Source: an uncultured bacterium
Lineage (GTDB): Bacteria > Bacteroidota > Ignavibacteria > Kapaibacteriales > UBA4661
Length of the DNA stretch: 64,000 nucleotides
Direction: 5' to 3'
NCBI GenBank assembly: GCA_937899715.1
Contig: CALCNX010000084.1
Location: 283,222-347,221 of the forward strand
Part shown: one piece after another, positions 37,391-46,868 of the stretch
Layout: each line of letters starts with the position of its first letter
Numbering within the stretch: the stretch's first letter is position 1
Made by a program: the position numbers and the translations under genes
The notes under the pieces: model-generated
Databases searched by the model: none
What the model saw: only the letters and a program-made list of their open reading frames with translations
What the model was told of the DNA's origin: nothing

Positions 37391-38434
37391 ATGAAATACA
37401 AATTACTTGGCAGAAGCGCTATGCGCGTTTCCGAGCTTTGCTTGGGCACGATGGGTTTTGGCGAAGAATGGGGCTGGGGCGCTTCAAAAGAAGCCAGCAA
37501 GCAAGTCTTCGACGCTTTTGTGAACGCGGGCGGTAATTTTATTGACACAGCAAACTACTACACTACCGGAACGAGTGAAAAATATGTGGGTGAATTTATC
37601 GCCGATAACCGTGATTACTACGTGCTTGCTACTAAATATGCCCTCGGCATGAAGCGTGGCGACCCAAACTCAGGCGGAAATCACCGCAAAAACATGGTAC
37701 AGTCCGTAGAAGCAAGTTTGAAGCGGCTTGGAACGGATTATATTGACCTCTATTGGCTGCACGTCTGGGACTTCACCACACCCATAGAGGAAATTATGCG
37801 CGGGCTGGACGACCTTGTACGTTCGGGCAAAATCCTCCACATCGGCGTATCAGACACACCCGCATGGCAGGTTGCGCGAGGCAATACGTTAGCGGAACTA
37901 CGCGGCTGGTCGCAATTTACGGCATATCAAATCGAATACAGCCTTATTCAGCGCACGCCGGAGCGGGAAATCATACCCTTTTCTCGCGCACTTGACCTTG
38001 CCATAACGCCTTGGGCACCGCTTGCAGGCGGCGCACTAACAGGCAAATACCTACGCAACGACACCGGAAGGCTCAAGCCCGATAGTGTGCGCTTGAACGA
38101 CCGCAGCCAGACCATTACCCGCGAAGTAATGGCAATCGCGGAAGAAATCGGCTGCTCGGCGGCACAAGTAGCTTTGCGCTGGACAATGCAAGAGCGCGTC
38201 AATGATGAGATTTCGCGTGGTGTTTCGATTCCCATTGTGGGTGCAACGAAAGTCAATCAGATTACCGATAATTTGGGGGCGGTGAATATTTCGCTATCCG
38301 ACGAGCAAATGAAGCGACTTGATGCGGCAAGTACATTCGAGCGTGGCTTCCCTCATGATTTCCTTGCCACAACCAATGTCCGCGACTTGGTTTCAAGCGG
38401 AATGTATAACGACATTGCGAATCATCACCGATAA
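37391..38434 (+). CDS. Aldo/keto reductase
   Basis: 347 residues, a TIM-barrel NADPH-dependent carbonyl reductase of the cytoplasm. Signature pieces: FIDTANYYTTGTSEKYVGEF with the catalytic Asp and Tyr, VLATKYALG with the catalytic Lys, DYIDLYWLHVWDF with the catalytic His region, and the C-terminal IPIVGATKVNQITDNLGAV cofactor loop. It resembles the YajO/YghZ-type AKR branch. It has its own promoter and lies alone, so the substrate is not indicated. Confidence 0.94.
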   Translation: MKYKLLGRSAMRVSELCLGTMGFGEEWGWGASKEASKQVFDAFVNAGGNFIDTANYYTTGTSEKYVGEFIADNRDYYVLATKYALGMKRGDPNSGGNHRKNMVQSVEASLKRLGTDYIDLYWLHVWDFTTPIEEIMRGLDDLVRSGKILHIGVSDTPAWQVARGNTLAELRGWSQFTAYQIEYSLIQRTPEREIIPFSRALDLAITPWAPLAGGALTGKYLRNDTGRLKPDSVRLNDRSQTITREVMAIAEEIGCSAAQVALRWTMQERVNDEISRGVSIPIVGATKVNQITDNLGAVNISLSDEQMKRLDAASTFERGFPHDFLATTNVRDLVSSGMYNDIANHHR

Positions 38435-38572
38435 GAATGATAGCGGCACTCCATTTTTCCCACAAAAGTATTCCAAGAAAAATGTATTTTTGATTGCCAT
38501 TTACAACGACGTTGTAACCAGTGAATTTCACGATTATCAATTCCATTTTCACTCGATTTCCCGGAGAATCGT

Positions 38573-39910
38573 ATGTCCATGTACACCGCACCACATCTGA
38601 TATTACCGAAGATTGCGAATTTGCACCAAATTGATACTTACATTGCGAATGGAGGCTATGAGCAGCTTCGTAAGGCGCTCAAACTCACGCAGGATGACGT
38701 TATCAACGAGGTAAAAAAATCGGGCTTGCGCGGGCGTGGAGGTGCGGGCTTTGCAACGGGCTTAAAATGGAGCTTCATGCCTAAGGGCGACATGGTGAAA
38801 TACCTCGCCGTCAATGGCGATGAATCCGAGCCGGCATCCTTCAAAGACCGCCAAATCTTCGAGCATAATCCACATCAACTTATCGAAGGTATTCTGATGG
38901 GCGGCTACGCAATGGGCGTAACAGCAGCATACCTCTACATTCGTGGTGAGTATCACAAGTGGGTACGCATGATGGAAAAAGCTGTGGAAGATGCGTACGC
39001 AAAAGGCTTCATTGGTGAAAAAATGAAACAAACCTTTGGTACAGACTTCGCTATGGATATTTACGTTCACAAAGGTGCAGGGGCATATATTTGCGGCGAA
39101 GAAACGGCACTGATGAGTTCGCTTGAAGGCGACCGCGCTTATCCCCGCGTCAAACCGCCCTTCCCTGCGCAAAAAGGCTTGTGGGCAAAACCCACCACCG
39201 TCAACAACGTTGAGACGATGGCGCACGTACCTGCTATTTTTGCACTTGGTGGCGAAGCATATAGCAAAATCGGCGCTCCAGGGCACACGGGAACGATTCT
39301 TTACGGTGTGAGCGGGCACGTGAATAAGCCGGGAGTGTATGAAGCGGAATCAGGAACACTTCTGACAGACCTCATCCATGGCGCTCAATATGCAAATGGT
39401 GTTCCAGGTGGCAAAAAAATCAAAGCGGTCATTCCGGGTGGCTCTTCCATGCCTGTTTTGCGTGGTGATGAAATTGAAGGCGTGAAAATGGAAGAAGAGT
39501 TCTTGAAAAAAATCGGCACACATATCGGTACAGGCGGCATTGTAGTCATGGACGAAGACACCGACCTTGTGAAAGTGACACTTCGCATTGCACACTTTTA
39601 TCATCACGAGTCGTGCGGACAGTGTACGCCGTGCCGCGAGGGGTGTGGATGGATGGAAAAAATGCTCAAACGCATCAGCAAAGGTGAAGCGACCTCGCAA
39701 GACCTTGACACCTTATTAAGTGTGGCATCGAACATTGAAGGCAATACCATTTGTGCTTTGGGCGATGCGGCGGCTTGGCCCGTGAAGGCATTTATTACCA
39801 AGTTCCGCGACGAATTTGAAGCCCGCGTCAAGGCTTCACGCAGCTTCGTACCGCTCAACGTGGTTCACGGAGTGCGGCATCGCGCAGAGAAATTTGAAGT
39901 TGTTGGCTAA
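38573..39910 (+). CDS. nuoF: NADH-quinone oxidoreductase subunit F-like protein
   Basis: 445 residues; an in-frame ATG two codons later is also possible. It has the FMN/NADH-binding GLRGRGGAGFATGLKW motif, NGDESEPASFKDR, GAGAYICGEETALM, and the four cysteines of a [4Fe-4S] cluster (C348, C351, C354 in SCGQCTPCREG, and C394). It is the NADH-oxidising subunit of complex I, or of a related NAD-linked hydrogenase or formate dehydrogenase. No nuoE or nuoG is adjacent, which is unusual; the C-terminal 2Fe-2S part of HndC/HoxF-type proteins is absent, favouring NuoF proper. Confidence 0.92.
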   Translation: MSMYTAPHLILPKIANLHQIDTYIANGGYEQLRKALKLTQDDVINEVKKSGLRGRGGAGFATGLKWSFMPKGDMVKYLAVNGDESEPASFKDRQIFEHNPHQLIEGILMGGYAMGVTAAYLYIRGEYHKWVRMMEKAVEDAYAKGFIGEKMKQTFGTDFAMDIYVHKGAGAYICGEETALMSSLEGDRAYPRVKPPFPAQKGLWAKPTTVNNVETMAHVPAIFALGGEAYSKIGAPGHTGTILYGVSGHVNKPGVYEAESGTLLTDLIHGAQYANGVPGGKKIKAVIPGGSSMPVLRGDEIEGVKMEEEFLKKIGTHIGTGGIVVMDEDTDLVKVTLRIAHFYHHESCGQCTPCREGCGWMEKMLKRISKGEATSQDLDTLLSVASNIEGNTICALGDAAAWPVKAFITKFRDEFEARVKASRSFVPLNVVHGVRHRAEKFEVVG

Positions 39911-39958
39911 TTCAAGTGTCCGAGTACCATTAGAAACTCGGCAAAGATATTCTTCAAT

Positions 39959-39995
39959 AAACGCAGCGTCCATCACCCGGCGCTGCGTTTTTTTA
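39959..39995 (+). terminator. Rho-independent terminator after nuoF
   Basis: AACGCAGCG (39960-39968) pairs with CGCTGCGTT (39981-39989), followed by TTTTT. Confidence 0.9.
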
Positions 39996-40113
39996 TTGGA
40001 CTTTTATACAAAAAAGGTGCAAATTCGTTTCGCAGTAAACGTTTCTGCGGGAAGAAACGTCGAACTCGTATTCCTCAATTACCCCCAAGCATCGCTTTTC
40101 GTGGAGATACAAC

Positions 40114-40380
40114 ATGATGTGGAAAGTCCTTGCCGGCGTGTGGTTTATTCTTGCCGGTTTTATTGTTGGCGTGTGGTTTGCTCATGGTATGCAAACACTT
40201 ACCAAAGACAAAGTACAAGTCGTCACAAAGCGCGTCAATCCTACGTTTGGCGTAGAAGAGGAAATTATTGAGTGGAAACCACAATTCCGCTTGGGCTTGG
40301 AATATGGCGCTCCGGCGGCGGCGCTCTGTCTGGCGGTCGGGGTGGTTTGTGTGCGTATTTCTCGCTCACAAAAGCAGTAA
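40114..40380 (+). CDS. Small two-helix membrane protein
   Basis: 88 residues. Membrane helices lie at about 5-26 (LAGVWFILAGFIVGVWFAHGM) and 65-82 (PAAALCLAVGVVCV), joined by a mixed-charge loop (DKVQVVTKRVNPTFGVEEE). No family recognised. It lies 66 bp upstream of the YceI gene on the same strand. Coding is supported by plausible composition and isolation rather than known homology. Confidence 0.5.
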   Translation: MMWKVLAGVWFILAGFIVGVWFAHGMQTLTKDKVQVVTKRVNPTFGVEEEIIEWKPQFRLGLEYGAPAAALCLAVGVVCVRISRSQKQ

Positions 40381-40445
40381 TCAAGCAAGTACATACATTC
40401 AGGTAGAATACATTTTTCACATTTTCAATTTCGGAGTACAAATCC

Positions 40446-41096
40446 ATGAAAACAGCCACCTCACAGAATATTTTTGCGAGCATTGTGCTTGCTGGTATTA
40501 TTTTCGCACAGACTCACGCCTTCGCCACTGGTTTCAATCTCAGCGCAAAAGGCGCAAAAGCTATCAAACTCGACAACAAAGTCGGCAACAACCAAGCACA
40601 GTTCATTAGCAAAGCGCCGCTTGAGGACATCAATGGAAGCGCCGCTGTCAATGGCTCTTTTACTATCGACCCAGCAAATATCGAAGCGACAACGGGTAAG
40701 ATAGCCGTTCCCGTCAATTCCATGCAAACAGGTATAGAGCTTCGCAACAAGCACATTCTCGGCAAAGATTGGCTGGACGAGGAAAGCTACAAAGACATTA
40801 CCTTCGAGGTCAAAAAATTGTCGGGTGTGCAACTTGTTTCAAGCGGTGGCGGTAAGGGCACGGCAAAGGGTATGGCAGAAGGTGTATTCTCGCTGCACGG
40901 TGTTACCAAAACACTGTCATTCCCGGTAGAAATCACATACATCGAAAAAGGTGGTGCAGATTTGGTGATGATTAAGACCGAATTTACTGTCGCCCTCAAA
41001 GACTATAATATCGCTGGCAAAAAGGGAATCGTTGGTAGCAAAGTAGCTGAAACGATTACCGTGAAAGTTTCTATGTTCGGCTCTGCGGGAGCATAA
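40446..41096 (+). CDS. YceI-family periplasmic protein
   Basis: 216 residues. A signal peptide (about 1-27, ending AFA) precedes the YceI lipocalin-like beta barrel: NGSFTIDPANIEATTGKI, RNKHILGKDWLDEESYKDITFEV, and a closing strand set with LKDYNIAGKKGIVGSKVAETITVKV. Members bind long-chain isoprenoid or lipid molecules in the periplasm. A terminator follows. Confidence 0.92.
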   Translation: MKTATSQNIFASIVLAGIIFAQTHAFATGFNLSAKGAKAIKLDNKVGNNQAQFISKAPLEDINGSAAVNGSFTIDPANIEATTGKIAVPVNSMQTGIELRNKHILGKDWLDEESYKDITFEVKKLSGVQLVSSGGGKGTAKGMAEGVFSLHGVTKTLSFPVEITYIEKGGADLVMIKTEFTVALKDYNIAGKKGIVGSKVAETITVKVSMFGSAGA

Positions 41097-41147
41097 CACA
41101 TTGGTTTAGTCGAAAAGATTCGCTCTTGAATTCGAGTCCTATATTCT

Positions 41148-41195
41148 GCCGTTTGGAAGACGTTATTTGATACGCCCTACCAAACGGCTTTTTTA
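41148..41195 (+). terminator. Rho-independent terminator after the YceI gene
   Basis: GCCGTTTGG (41148-41156) pairs with CCAAACGGC (41180-41188), followed by a T run. Confidence 0.85.
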
Positions 41196-41343
41196 TTATA
41201 TGAATGTGGAAAATTTTTGCGTAATGAACGATATTTCCGTAAATTAGCAGTCTTTCGCAAAAATTCCGGCAAGCGTATCATCTGTAAACATTTCTACGCA
41301 TTACCGATTTTTTCAATACCACTTTAAAGTCCACGGTTGCATC

Positions 41344-42714
41344 ATGTTTGAGAATATACAAACGAGACTCGAATCAGCACTGAAGCGGATTCGCGGGCAA
41401 GCCAAAATCACCGAAGAAAATATCGAAGAAGGCTTGCAGGAAGTACGCAATGCGCTTCTGGATGCGGACGTAAACTTTCAGGTAGCGAAGAAGTTTATTG
41501 AAGACGTAAAAGCAAAAGCGCTTGGACTGGAAGTGCAAGGGAAAATAACGCCTGGTCAACTCATTGTGAAAATTATTCACGACGAGATGGTTGCTCTTAT
41601 GGGCAGCACGCGCTCGGCAGTCGTGATGTCGCCTCAGCCCCCGACCGTAATTATGGTTGCGGGTTTGCAAGGTTCCGGCAAAACAACATTTTGCGGAAAA
41701 TTGGCAAAAAGCCTCAAAAAACAAGGCAAGCAGCCACTCTTGGTAGCGGGCGATATTTACCGACCAGCAGCGATTGAGCAGCTCAAAGTGTTAGCACAGC
41801 AAATAACGATTCCCGTATTTGCCGAAGAAGGTAAAAATCCGGTTGACCTCGCTAAAGGCGCACTTGATTATGCCCGACGCTATGCCAGAGATGTGGTGAT
41901 TATTGATACCGCAGGTCGTCTGAGCATTGACGAGGAGATGATGCAGGAAGCGGAAGATATTAAAAATGCCGTCAAGCCTCATGAAATCTTGTTTGTGTGC
42001 GATTCCATGACGGGACAAGATGCCGTCAACACGGCAAAAGCCTTTAACGACCGCCTTGCCTTTAACGGCGTGGTACTGACAAAGATGGACGGCGACACGC
42101 GCGGTGGTGCAGCTCTTTCCATTCGTGCTGTTGTGCAGAAGCCAATTAAATTCATCAGCACAGGCGAAAAACTTGACAATCTCGAAGCATTTTATCCAGA
42201 CCGTATTGCATCCCGTATTTTGGGTATGGGCGATATTCTGACACTTGTCGAACGCGCCCAGTCGGAGATTGACGAAGAGCAAGCCAAAAAACTGGAACAA
42301 AAAATCATGCGGAACGAGTTCGATTTGAACGACTTCCTCGACCAACTCCAGCAAATGAAAAAAATGGGTTCACTTCGTGACCTTCTGGGAATGTTGCCTG
42401 GCATGGACAAGGCACTTCGCAACGTACAGATTGACGAAAAAGCAATCGGGAAAGTCGAAGCGGTCATTTATTCGATGACCAAACAAGAACGCAAACAACC
42501 CAAAATCATCAATGGTTCACGCAGAAAACGTATTGCTATGGGCAGTGGAACAAGCATACAAGATGTAAACCGTATGCTCAAGCAGTTCGAGGATATGCAA
42601 AAAATGATGAAGCAACTCACCAAGGGCGGCGGCAAAATGAATGCCCTCAAGGGCATGATGGGACAGGGCGGTGGTGCGCCCATGATGTCGCAGCCGGGGC
42701 GCTTCCGCAGATAA
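41344..42714 (+). CDS. ffh: Signal recognition particle protein Ffh (SRP54)
   Basis: 456 residues. The N domain is followed by the GTPase G domain with G1 GLQGSGKTT, DIYRPAAIEQL, G3 VIIDTAGRLS and G4 TKMDGDTRGG, then a Met-rich M domain (MLPGMDKAL ... MMKQLTKGGGKM) that binds SRP RNA and signal peptides. It targets membrane proteins co-translationally. A lone TGTGGAAAA 9-mer lies at 41205-41213 upstream. It is followed 107 bp later by rpsP, the ancestral gene order. Confidence 0.97.
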   Translation: MFENIQTRLESALKRIRGQAKITEENIEEGLQEVRNALLDADVNFQVAKKFIEDVKAKALGLEVQGKITPGQLIVKIIHDEMVALMGSTRSAVVMSPQPPTVIMVAGLQGSGKTTFCGKLAKSLKKQGKQPLLVAGDIYRPAAIEQLKVLAQQITIPVFAEEGKNPVDLAKGALDYARRYARDVVIIDTAGRLSIDEEMMQEAEDIKNAVKPHEILFVCDSMTGQDAVNTAKAFNDRLAFNGVVLTKMDGDTRGGAALSIRAVVQKPIKFISTGEKLDNLEAFYPDRIASRILGMGDILTLVERAQSEIDEEQAKKLEQKIMRNEFDLNDFLDQLQQMKKMGSLRDLLGMLPGMDKALRNVQIDEKAIGKVEAVIYSMTKQERKQPKIINGSRRKRIAMGSGTSIQDVNRMLKQFEDMQKMMKQLTKGGGKMNALKGMMGQGGGAPMMSQPGRFRR

Positions 42715-42821
42715 ACAGCAACTCTCTCAAATCGTTCCCAGCCCGCACAAATAAATGTTTTACGGGCGAAAACGTTAAGATATTTTATCTTTTTTACTCA
42801 CTCTCTTAACCTCATTGGAAC

Positions 42822-43358
42822 ATGGTTAAACTTCGTCTTCGTCGTCGTGGTCGCAAGCAAGCGCCCATTTACGACATTGTAGCAATGGACAGCCGTAAAA
42901 CCCGCGACGGCGCTTTCTTGGAACGCATCGGGCAGTATAATCCCGTCGGCTTCCCCTCGAAAATCGTCCTCGACAATACTCGTGCTATCTACTGGCTCAA
43001 AGCCGGTGCGCAGCCTACCGACGTTCTTCGCTCTATTCTGAGCTATCACGGCGTTCTGCTTCAACTCCACATGGAGCGCAAAGGCAAATCTGTAGAAGAA
43101 ATCGCAGCAGCTCTTACCGAGCACCAAGCCACCGTTTCTAAACGTCTCGACCGCATCGCAGCAAAGCGCCAAGTCAGACTTAGCAAGAAGAAAAAAGGCG
43201 CTATCGAAGCCGAGCGCAAAGCTGCAGAAGATGCAAAAGCTGCGGAAGCAAAAGCGAAGGCTGATGCTATCGAAGCGGAAGCAAAAGCTAAAGCAGATGC
43301 AAAAGCTGCAGCCGAAGCAGCGGCAGCGGCTCCTCCAGCAGATGCTGCGGCTGAATAA
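42822..43358 (+). CDS. rpsP: 30S ribosomal protein S16 with an Ala/Lys-rich C-terminal extension
   Basis: 178 residues. The first 80 or so form S16 (MVKLRLRRRGRKQAPIYDIVAMDS ... IGQYNPVG). The remaining part, longer than the core protein itself, is a charged, Ala-rich helical tail (AEAKAKADA-type repeats) with no hydrophobic core. Extensions of this kind occur in Bacteroidota S16, but this one is long. Elsewhere rimM, trmD and rplS follow; here the orphan response regulator converges instead. Confidence 0.95.
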   Translation: MVKLRLRRRGRKQAPIYDIVAMDSRKTRDGAFLERIGQYNPVGFPSKIVLDNTRAIYWLKAGAQPTDVLRSILSYHGVLLQLHMERKGKSVEEIAAALTEHQATVSKRLDRIAAKRQVRLSKKKKGAIEAERKAAEDAKAAEAKAKADAIEAEAKAKADAKAAAEAAAAAPPADAAAE

Positions 43359-43380
43359 ACGCAAGTTTGTCTGAAAATTC

Positions 43381-43430
43381 AAAAGCCTCATTTGACAGCG
43401 AATTATACGCTTTTCAAATGAGGCTTTTTT
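43381..43430. terminator. Bidirectional terminator between rpsP and the response regulator
   Basis: AAAAGCCTCATTTGA (43381-43395) pairs with TCAAATGAGGCTTTT (43414-43428). It has a T run on the plus side and an A run that serves the minus-strand gene. Confidence 0.9.
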
Positions 43431-43465
43431 ATATCCAAGCCTTGATACGCCTTGAACTCGCCTCG

Positions 43466-44080
43466 TTACTCATATCGGATAAACAAGACATTACGCGCCC
43501 ACTGCATTGCTTCTTCGCGGGTTTTGACCCCTATTTTTTGGTAGATTCCGCTCGCAACATTGCGAACACGCCCCTCAGAGAGCACAAGTGTTTTGGCTAT
43601 TTCTGCGTTTGTGCTATTAAGATGGCTTAAAATTGAGACTTCCACATTCGTGAGCTTGAGGTTGGCAACGGTCTTGTTTGCATTAAAAAAATGTGCTGCA
43701 AGCATAGGACTAAGCCAAACACCACCTTGCAAATCCGAGCGTAATGCTCTCAGAAGCTCTTCCGGGCTTTCATCCTTGAGCATACATCCACTTGCACCCG
43801 CTTCAAGCGCTGCACGTGCCAGATCAGACCGAGCAGTCATCGCATAAATCCGAAGGGCAGGGTTGGTCTCTCGAATTTGTCGAATCACCTCAACACCACT
43901 AATATCAGGGAGTTGTAGGTCCTGAATTAAAATGTCAGGTTGAAGGTTATCAATCGCATTGATGGCATCCAGCCCTCGATTGAACGTCCCAACAACTTTT
44001 AGACTGGTGTCAAGAGAGAGCCACGTTTCAAGCAGATGAGTCACTAGGTCGTGGTCATCGCATATTATTACACGCTTCAT
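43466..44080 (-). CDS. NarL/FixJ-family response regulator, orphan
   Basis: 204 residues. The receiver domain has the acidic pair D8/D9, phosphoacceptor D54 (LIQDLQLP) and the conserved Lys in GCMLKDES. The C-terminal LuxR-type helix-turn-helix (about 142-200; LTNVEVSILSHLNSTNAEIAKTL) follows the usual pattern, but the recognition helix is somewhat divergent (EGRVRNVASGIYQKI). No kinase is next to it; the kinase at 15.5 kb is of a different type and distant. It is likely a transcription factor with an unlinked partner. Confidence 0.92.
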   Translation of the reverse strand: MKRVIICDDHDLVTHLLETWLSLDTSLKVVGTFNRGLDAINAIDNLQPDILIQDLQLPDISGVEVIRQIRETNPALRIYAMTARSDLARAALEAGASGCMLKDESPEELLRALRSDLQGGVWLSPMLAAHFFNANKTVANLKLTNVEVSILSHLNSTNAEIAKTLVLSEGRVRNVASGIYQKIGVKTREEAMQWARNVLFIRYE

Positions 44081-44358
44081 AAGTTCAAAATAAGACGCAA
44101 CTGAAAAGAAAATATCGAAGAATACTGTTTCACATTACCTATTTCACTTTTCACTGAGCTAATATCAAAAAAAAAATTCAAATAATGCGCATAATTCGCT
44201 TCGGTAGAGCGTTTTCATCACGCCTGAAATTTTAACCGCCTAAACGAAGAGTTTGGCTATCTGCCCAGAACGTTGTAGTTTGCGGCGCAAGTTCTCATGC
44301 CATCCATGCATAAGAATAAACGTCTATTGGTCTAACCCTTTTTGAACCGGTAACGTCA

Positions 44359-46854
44359 ATGAAATCATCTGCCTCATCTAAAAAAAAATCACCCGTTCAG
44401 ACTCAAACAAACGGGCATCATAATCAATCAGCGTTAAGCAAGGTTGACCGCGCCAGTACCGAAAAATATACATTCACTCGTGAAGAGGTACTTCGTGATT
44501 ATACCATTGCCAGCGAAAGCCGCCACGCCAGCTATATGGGACGACGGGAAGCATTGAGCGGCAATGCGAAGTTTGGTATTTTCGGCGATGGCAAAGAAGT
44601 ACCGCAGCTCATTATGGCAAAGGTCTTTCAGAAGGGTGATTTCCGTTCCGGCTATTACCGTGACCAAACATTTATGCTGTCCATCGGTGAAATCACGATT
44701 CAGCAAATGTTCGCCCAACTCTATGCCCACACAGACCTCGCGCACGAACCGGCAACAGCCGGACGAACCATGAACTCTCACTTTGCCACACGGAGCCTTG
44801 ATGCGGATGGCAATTGGAAAAATTTGAGCGAAATGAAAAATTCGTCGGCAGATATTTCTCCGACAGCAGCGCAAATGCCGCGCTTGGTGGGACTGGCGTA
44901 CGCCTCACGACTTTATCGTGAACTGGACGAACTAAAGCAATTTGCCCAATTTTCACATGGCGGCAATGAAGTTGCTTTTGGTACCATTGGCAATGCAAGC
45001 TGCGCCGAAGGTATGTTCTGGGAAGCCGTAAACGCTATTGGCGTTCTTAAAGCGCCAGCTGTGATTTCTATTTGGGATGATGGGTACGGTATTTCTGTGC
45101 CGAATAAGTACCAAATGACCAAAGAGAATATGTATGCACTCTTACAGGGTTTTCAACGCGAAGAGGGCGGCGATTCAGGCTTTGACGTGTATCAGGTCAA
45201 GGGCTGGGATTACCCTGCGCTTATGGAAACGTACCAAAAAGCAACTGACAACGCAAGGAAACATCACATTCCCGCAATTATTCACGTCATCGAACTAACA
45301 CAACCCCAAGGTCACTCCACAAGCGGCAGCCATGAACGCTACAAAACCAAAGAGCGCTTAGAATGGGAGCGAGAACACGATTGCCTTGTAAAATTTCGTG
45401 CGTGGGTTATCCAAGAAGGCTTTGCAAAGGCTGAAGAACTGGACTCCATCGAACAGAAAGCAAAAGAATCTGCCGAAAGTGCGCGGAAAAGTGCTTTTGA
45501 AGCCTTTATGCAGCCCATACGCGAGGAAACAGAAGAAGTGTTAGCGATGCTTGAGCGCATTGCCGCCGATGCCCAGCCAATGAGTGCTACTGAGATTCAA
45601 CGCTTTGCTTCCGGGCTTCGCTCAATCAAGAACCCTGAGCGCCGTGATTTTATGTCCGCAGCAAGCTGGTCACTTCTTGCTGTACGGAACGAAGCTATTG
45701 CTGCTAAAACAGAATTAACAACATGGCTTCATAAGCAAAATGAACTCAACCGCGACCGTTACAGCAGCCATTTGTACAGCGCTTCTGCCGAATCGGCATT
45801 AAAAGCGCCTGTGATTGCACCTATTTATGCCGAAGGCGCACCCAACACGAGTGGTTACGAAATCCTGAACGCCTGCTTTGATGCGGCATTGAAACGCGAC
45901 CCACGTATCGTTGCTTTTGGTGAGGATGTCGGCTATTTGGGCGATGTCAATCAGGCATTTGCAGGGATGCAGAAAAAATATGGCGAATTGCGCGTTACTG
46001 ATACGGGCATACGCGAATGTACTATCATCGGGCAGGGAATAGGATTAGCAATGCGCGGGCTTCGACCAATCGCCGAGATTCAATATCTTGATTATCTGCT
46101 CTATGCTATTCAAATCATGTCTGATGATTTAGCATCGCTTCAATATCGCACCAAAGGTGGGCAGAAAGCACCGCTTATCATCCGCACACGCGGACACCGT
46201 TTGGAAGGGGTATGGCACTCCGGCTCCCCGATGTCCGGTATCGTGAGTTTTGTGCGAGGCATACACGTCCTTGTACCGCGCAACATGACACAAGCGGCAG
46301 GTTTTTACAATACGCTCTTGCGCTCGGATGAGCCGGCGTTGGTCATTGAGGTATTGAATGGCTATCGTCTGAAAGAAAAAATGCCCGCAAACGTCGGCGA
46401 ATTTACGCTTCCGCTTGGTGTGCCGGAAGTTCTGAGAACGGGCAAGGATATTACTATTGTGAGTTATGGCGCAACGCTTCGTCTGGTTTCGCGGGCGGCA
46501 GAACTTCTTGCCGAAACGGGCATAGACGCAGAAGTAATTGATGTACAATCACTTCTGCCCTTTGACCGCAACGGGCTAATTACAGAATCACTCCGCAAGA
46601 CAAATCGGATTTTGTTTGTGGATGAAGACCTTCCGGGCGGCTGCACGGCATACATGATGCAGCAAGTCCTTGAGAAACAAGGTGGCTACAAGTATCTTGA
46701 TTCTGCACCTCGTACACTGACGGGTCAAGAACATCGCCCGGCATACGGTACAGATGGCAATTTCTGGTCGAAGCCTGACGTGGAGCACATTTTCGCGGCT
46801 GCATATGAAATTATGCACGAAGCAAAACCACGCGAGTTCCCAGTATTTTATTGA
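44359..46854 (+). CDS. Fused 2-oxoacid dehydrogenase E1 component (alpha-beta)
   Basis: 831 residues. Residues about 40-400 form the E1 alpha-type thiamine-diphosphate domain (FRSGYYRDQTFML ... FGTIGNASCAEGMFWEAVNA ... WDDGYGISVPN). About 490-825 form E1 beta (ILNACFDAALKRDP, FGEDVGYLGDVNQAF, GIGLAMRGLRPIAEIQYLDYL, EDLPGGCTAYMMQQVL). It decarboxylates a 2-oxoacid (branched-chain or pyruvate) and passes the acyl group to E2 lipoyl. Single-chain alpha-beta fusions are typical of Bacteroidota. E2 and E3 are not in the window. The Ser/Lys/Gln-rich first 35 residues look disordered. Confidence 0.93.
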   Translation: MKSSASSKKKSPVQTQTNGHHNQSALSKVDRASTEKYTFTREEVLRDYTIASESRHASYMGRREALSGNAKFGIFGDGKEVPQLIMAKVFQKGDFRSGYYRDQTFMLSIGEITIQQMFAQLYAHTDLAHEPATAGRTMNSHFATRSLDADGNWKNLSEMKNSSADISPTAAQMPRLVGLAYASRLYRELDELKQFAQFSHGGNEVAFGTIGNASCAEGMFWEAVNAIGVLKAPAVISIWDDGYGISVPNKYQMTKENMYALLQGFQREEGGDSGFDVYQVKGWDYPALMETYQKATDNARKHHIPAIIHVIELTQPQGHSTSGSHERYKTKERLEWEREHDCLVKFRAWVIQEGFAKAEELDSIEQKAKESAESARKSAFEAFMQPIREETEEVLAMLERIAADAQPMSATEIQRFASGLRSIKNPERRDFMSAASWSLLAVRNEAIAAKTELTTWLHKQNELNRDRYSSHLYSASAESALKAPVIAPIYAEGAPNTSGYEILNACFDAALKRDPRIVAFGEDVGYLGDVNQAFAGMQKKYGELRVTDTGIRECTIIGQGIGLAMRGLRPIAEIQYLDYLLYAIQIMSDDLASLQYRTKGGQKAPLIIRTRGHRLEGVWHSGSPMSGIVSFVRGIHVLVPRNMTQAAGFYNTLLRSDEPALVIEVLNGYRLKEKMPANVGEFTLPLGVPEVLRTGKDITIVSYGATLRLVSRAAELLAETGIDAEVIDVQSLLPFDRNGLITESLRKTNRILFVDEDLPGGCTAYMMQQVLEKQGGYKYLDSAPRTLTGQEHRPAYGTDGNFWSKPDVEHIFAAAYEIMHEAKPREFPVFY

Positions 46855-46868
46855 TAACAGAATGTTTT

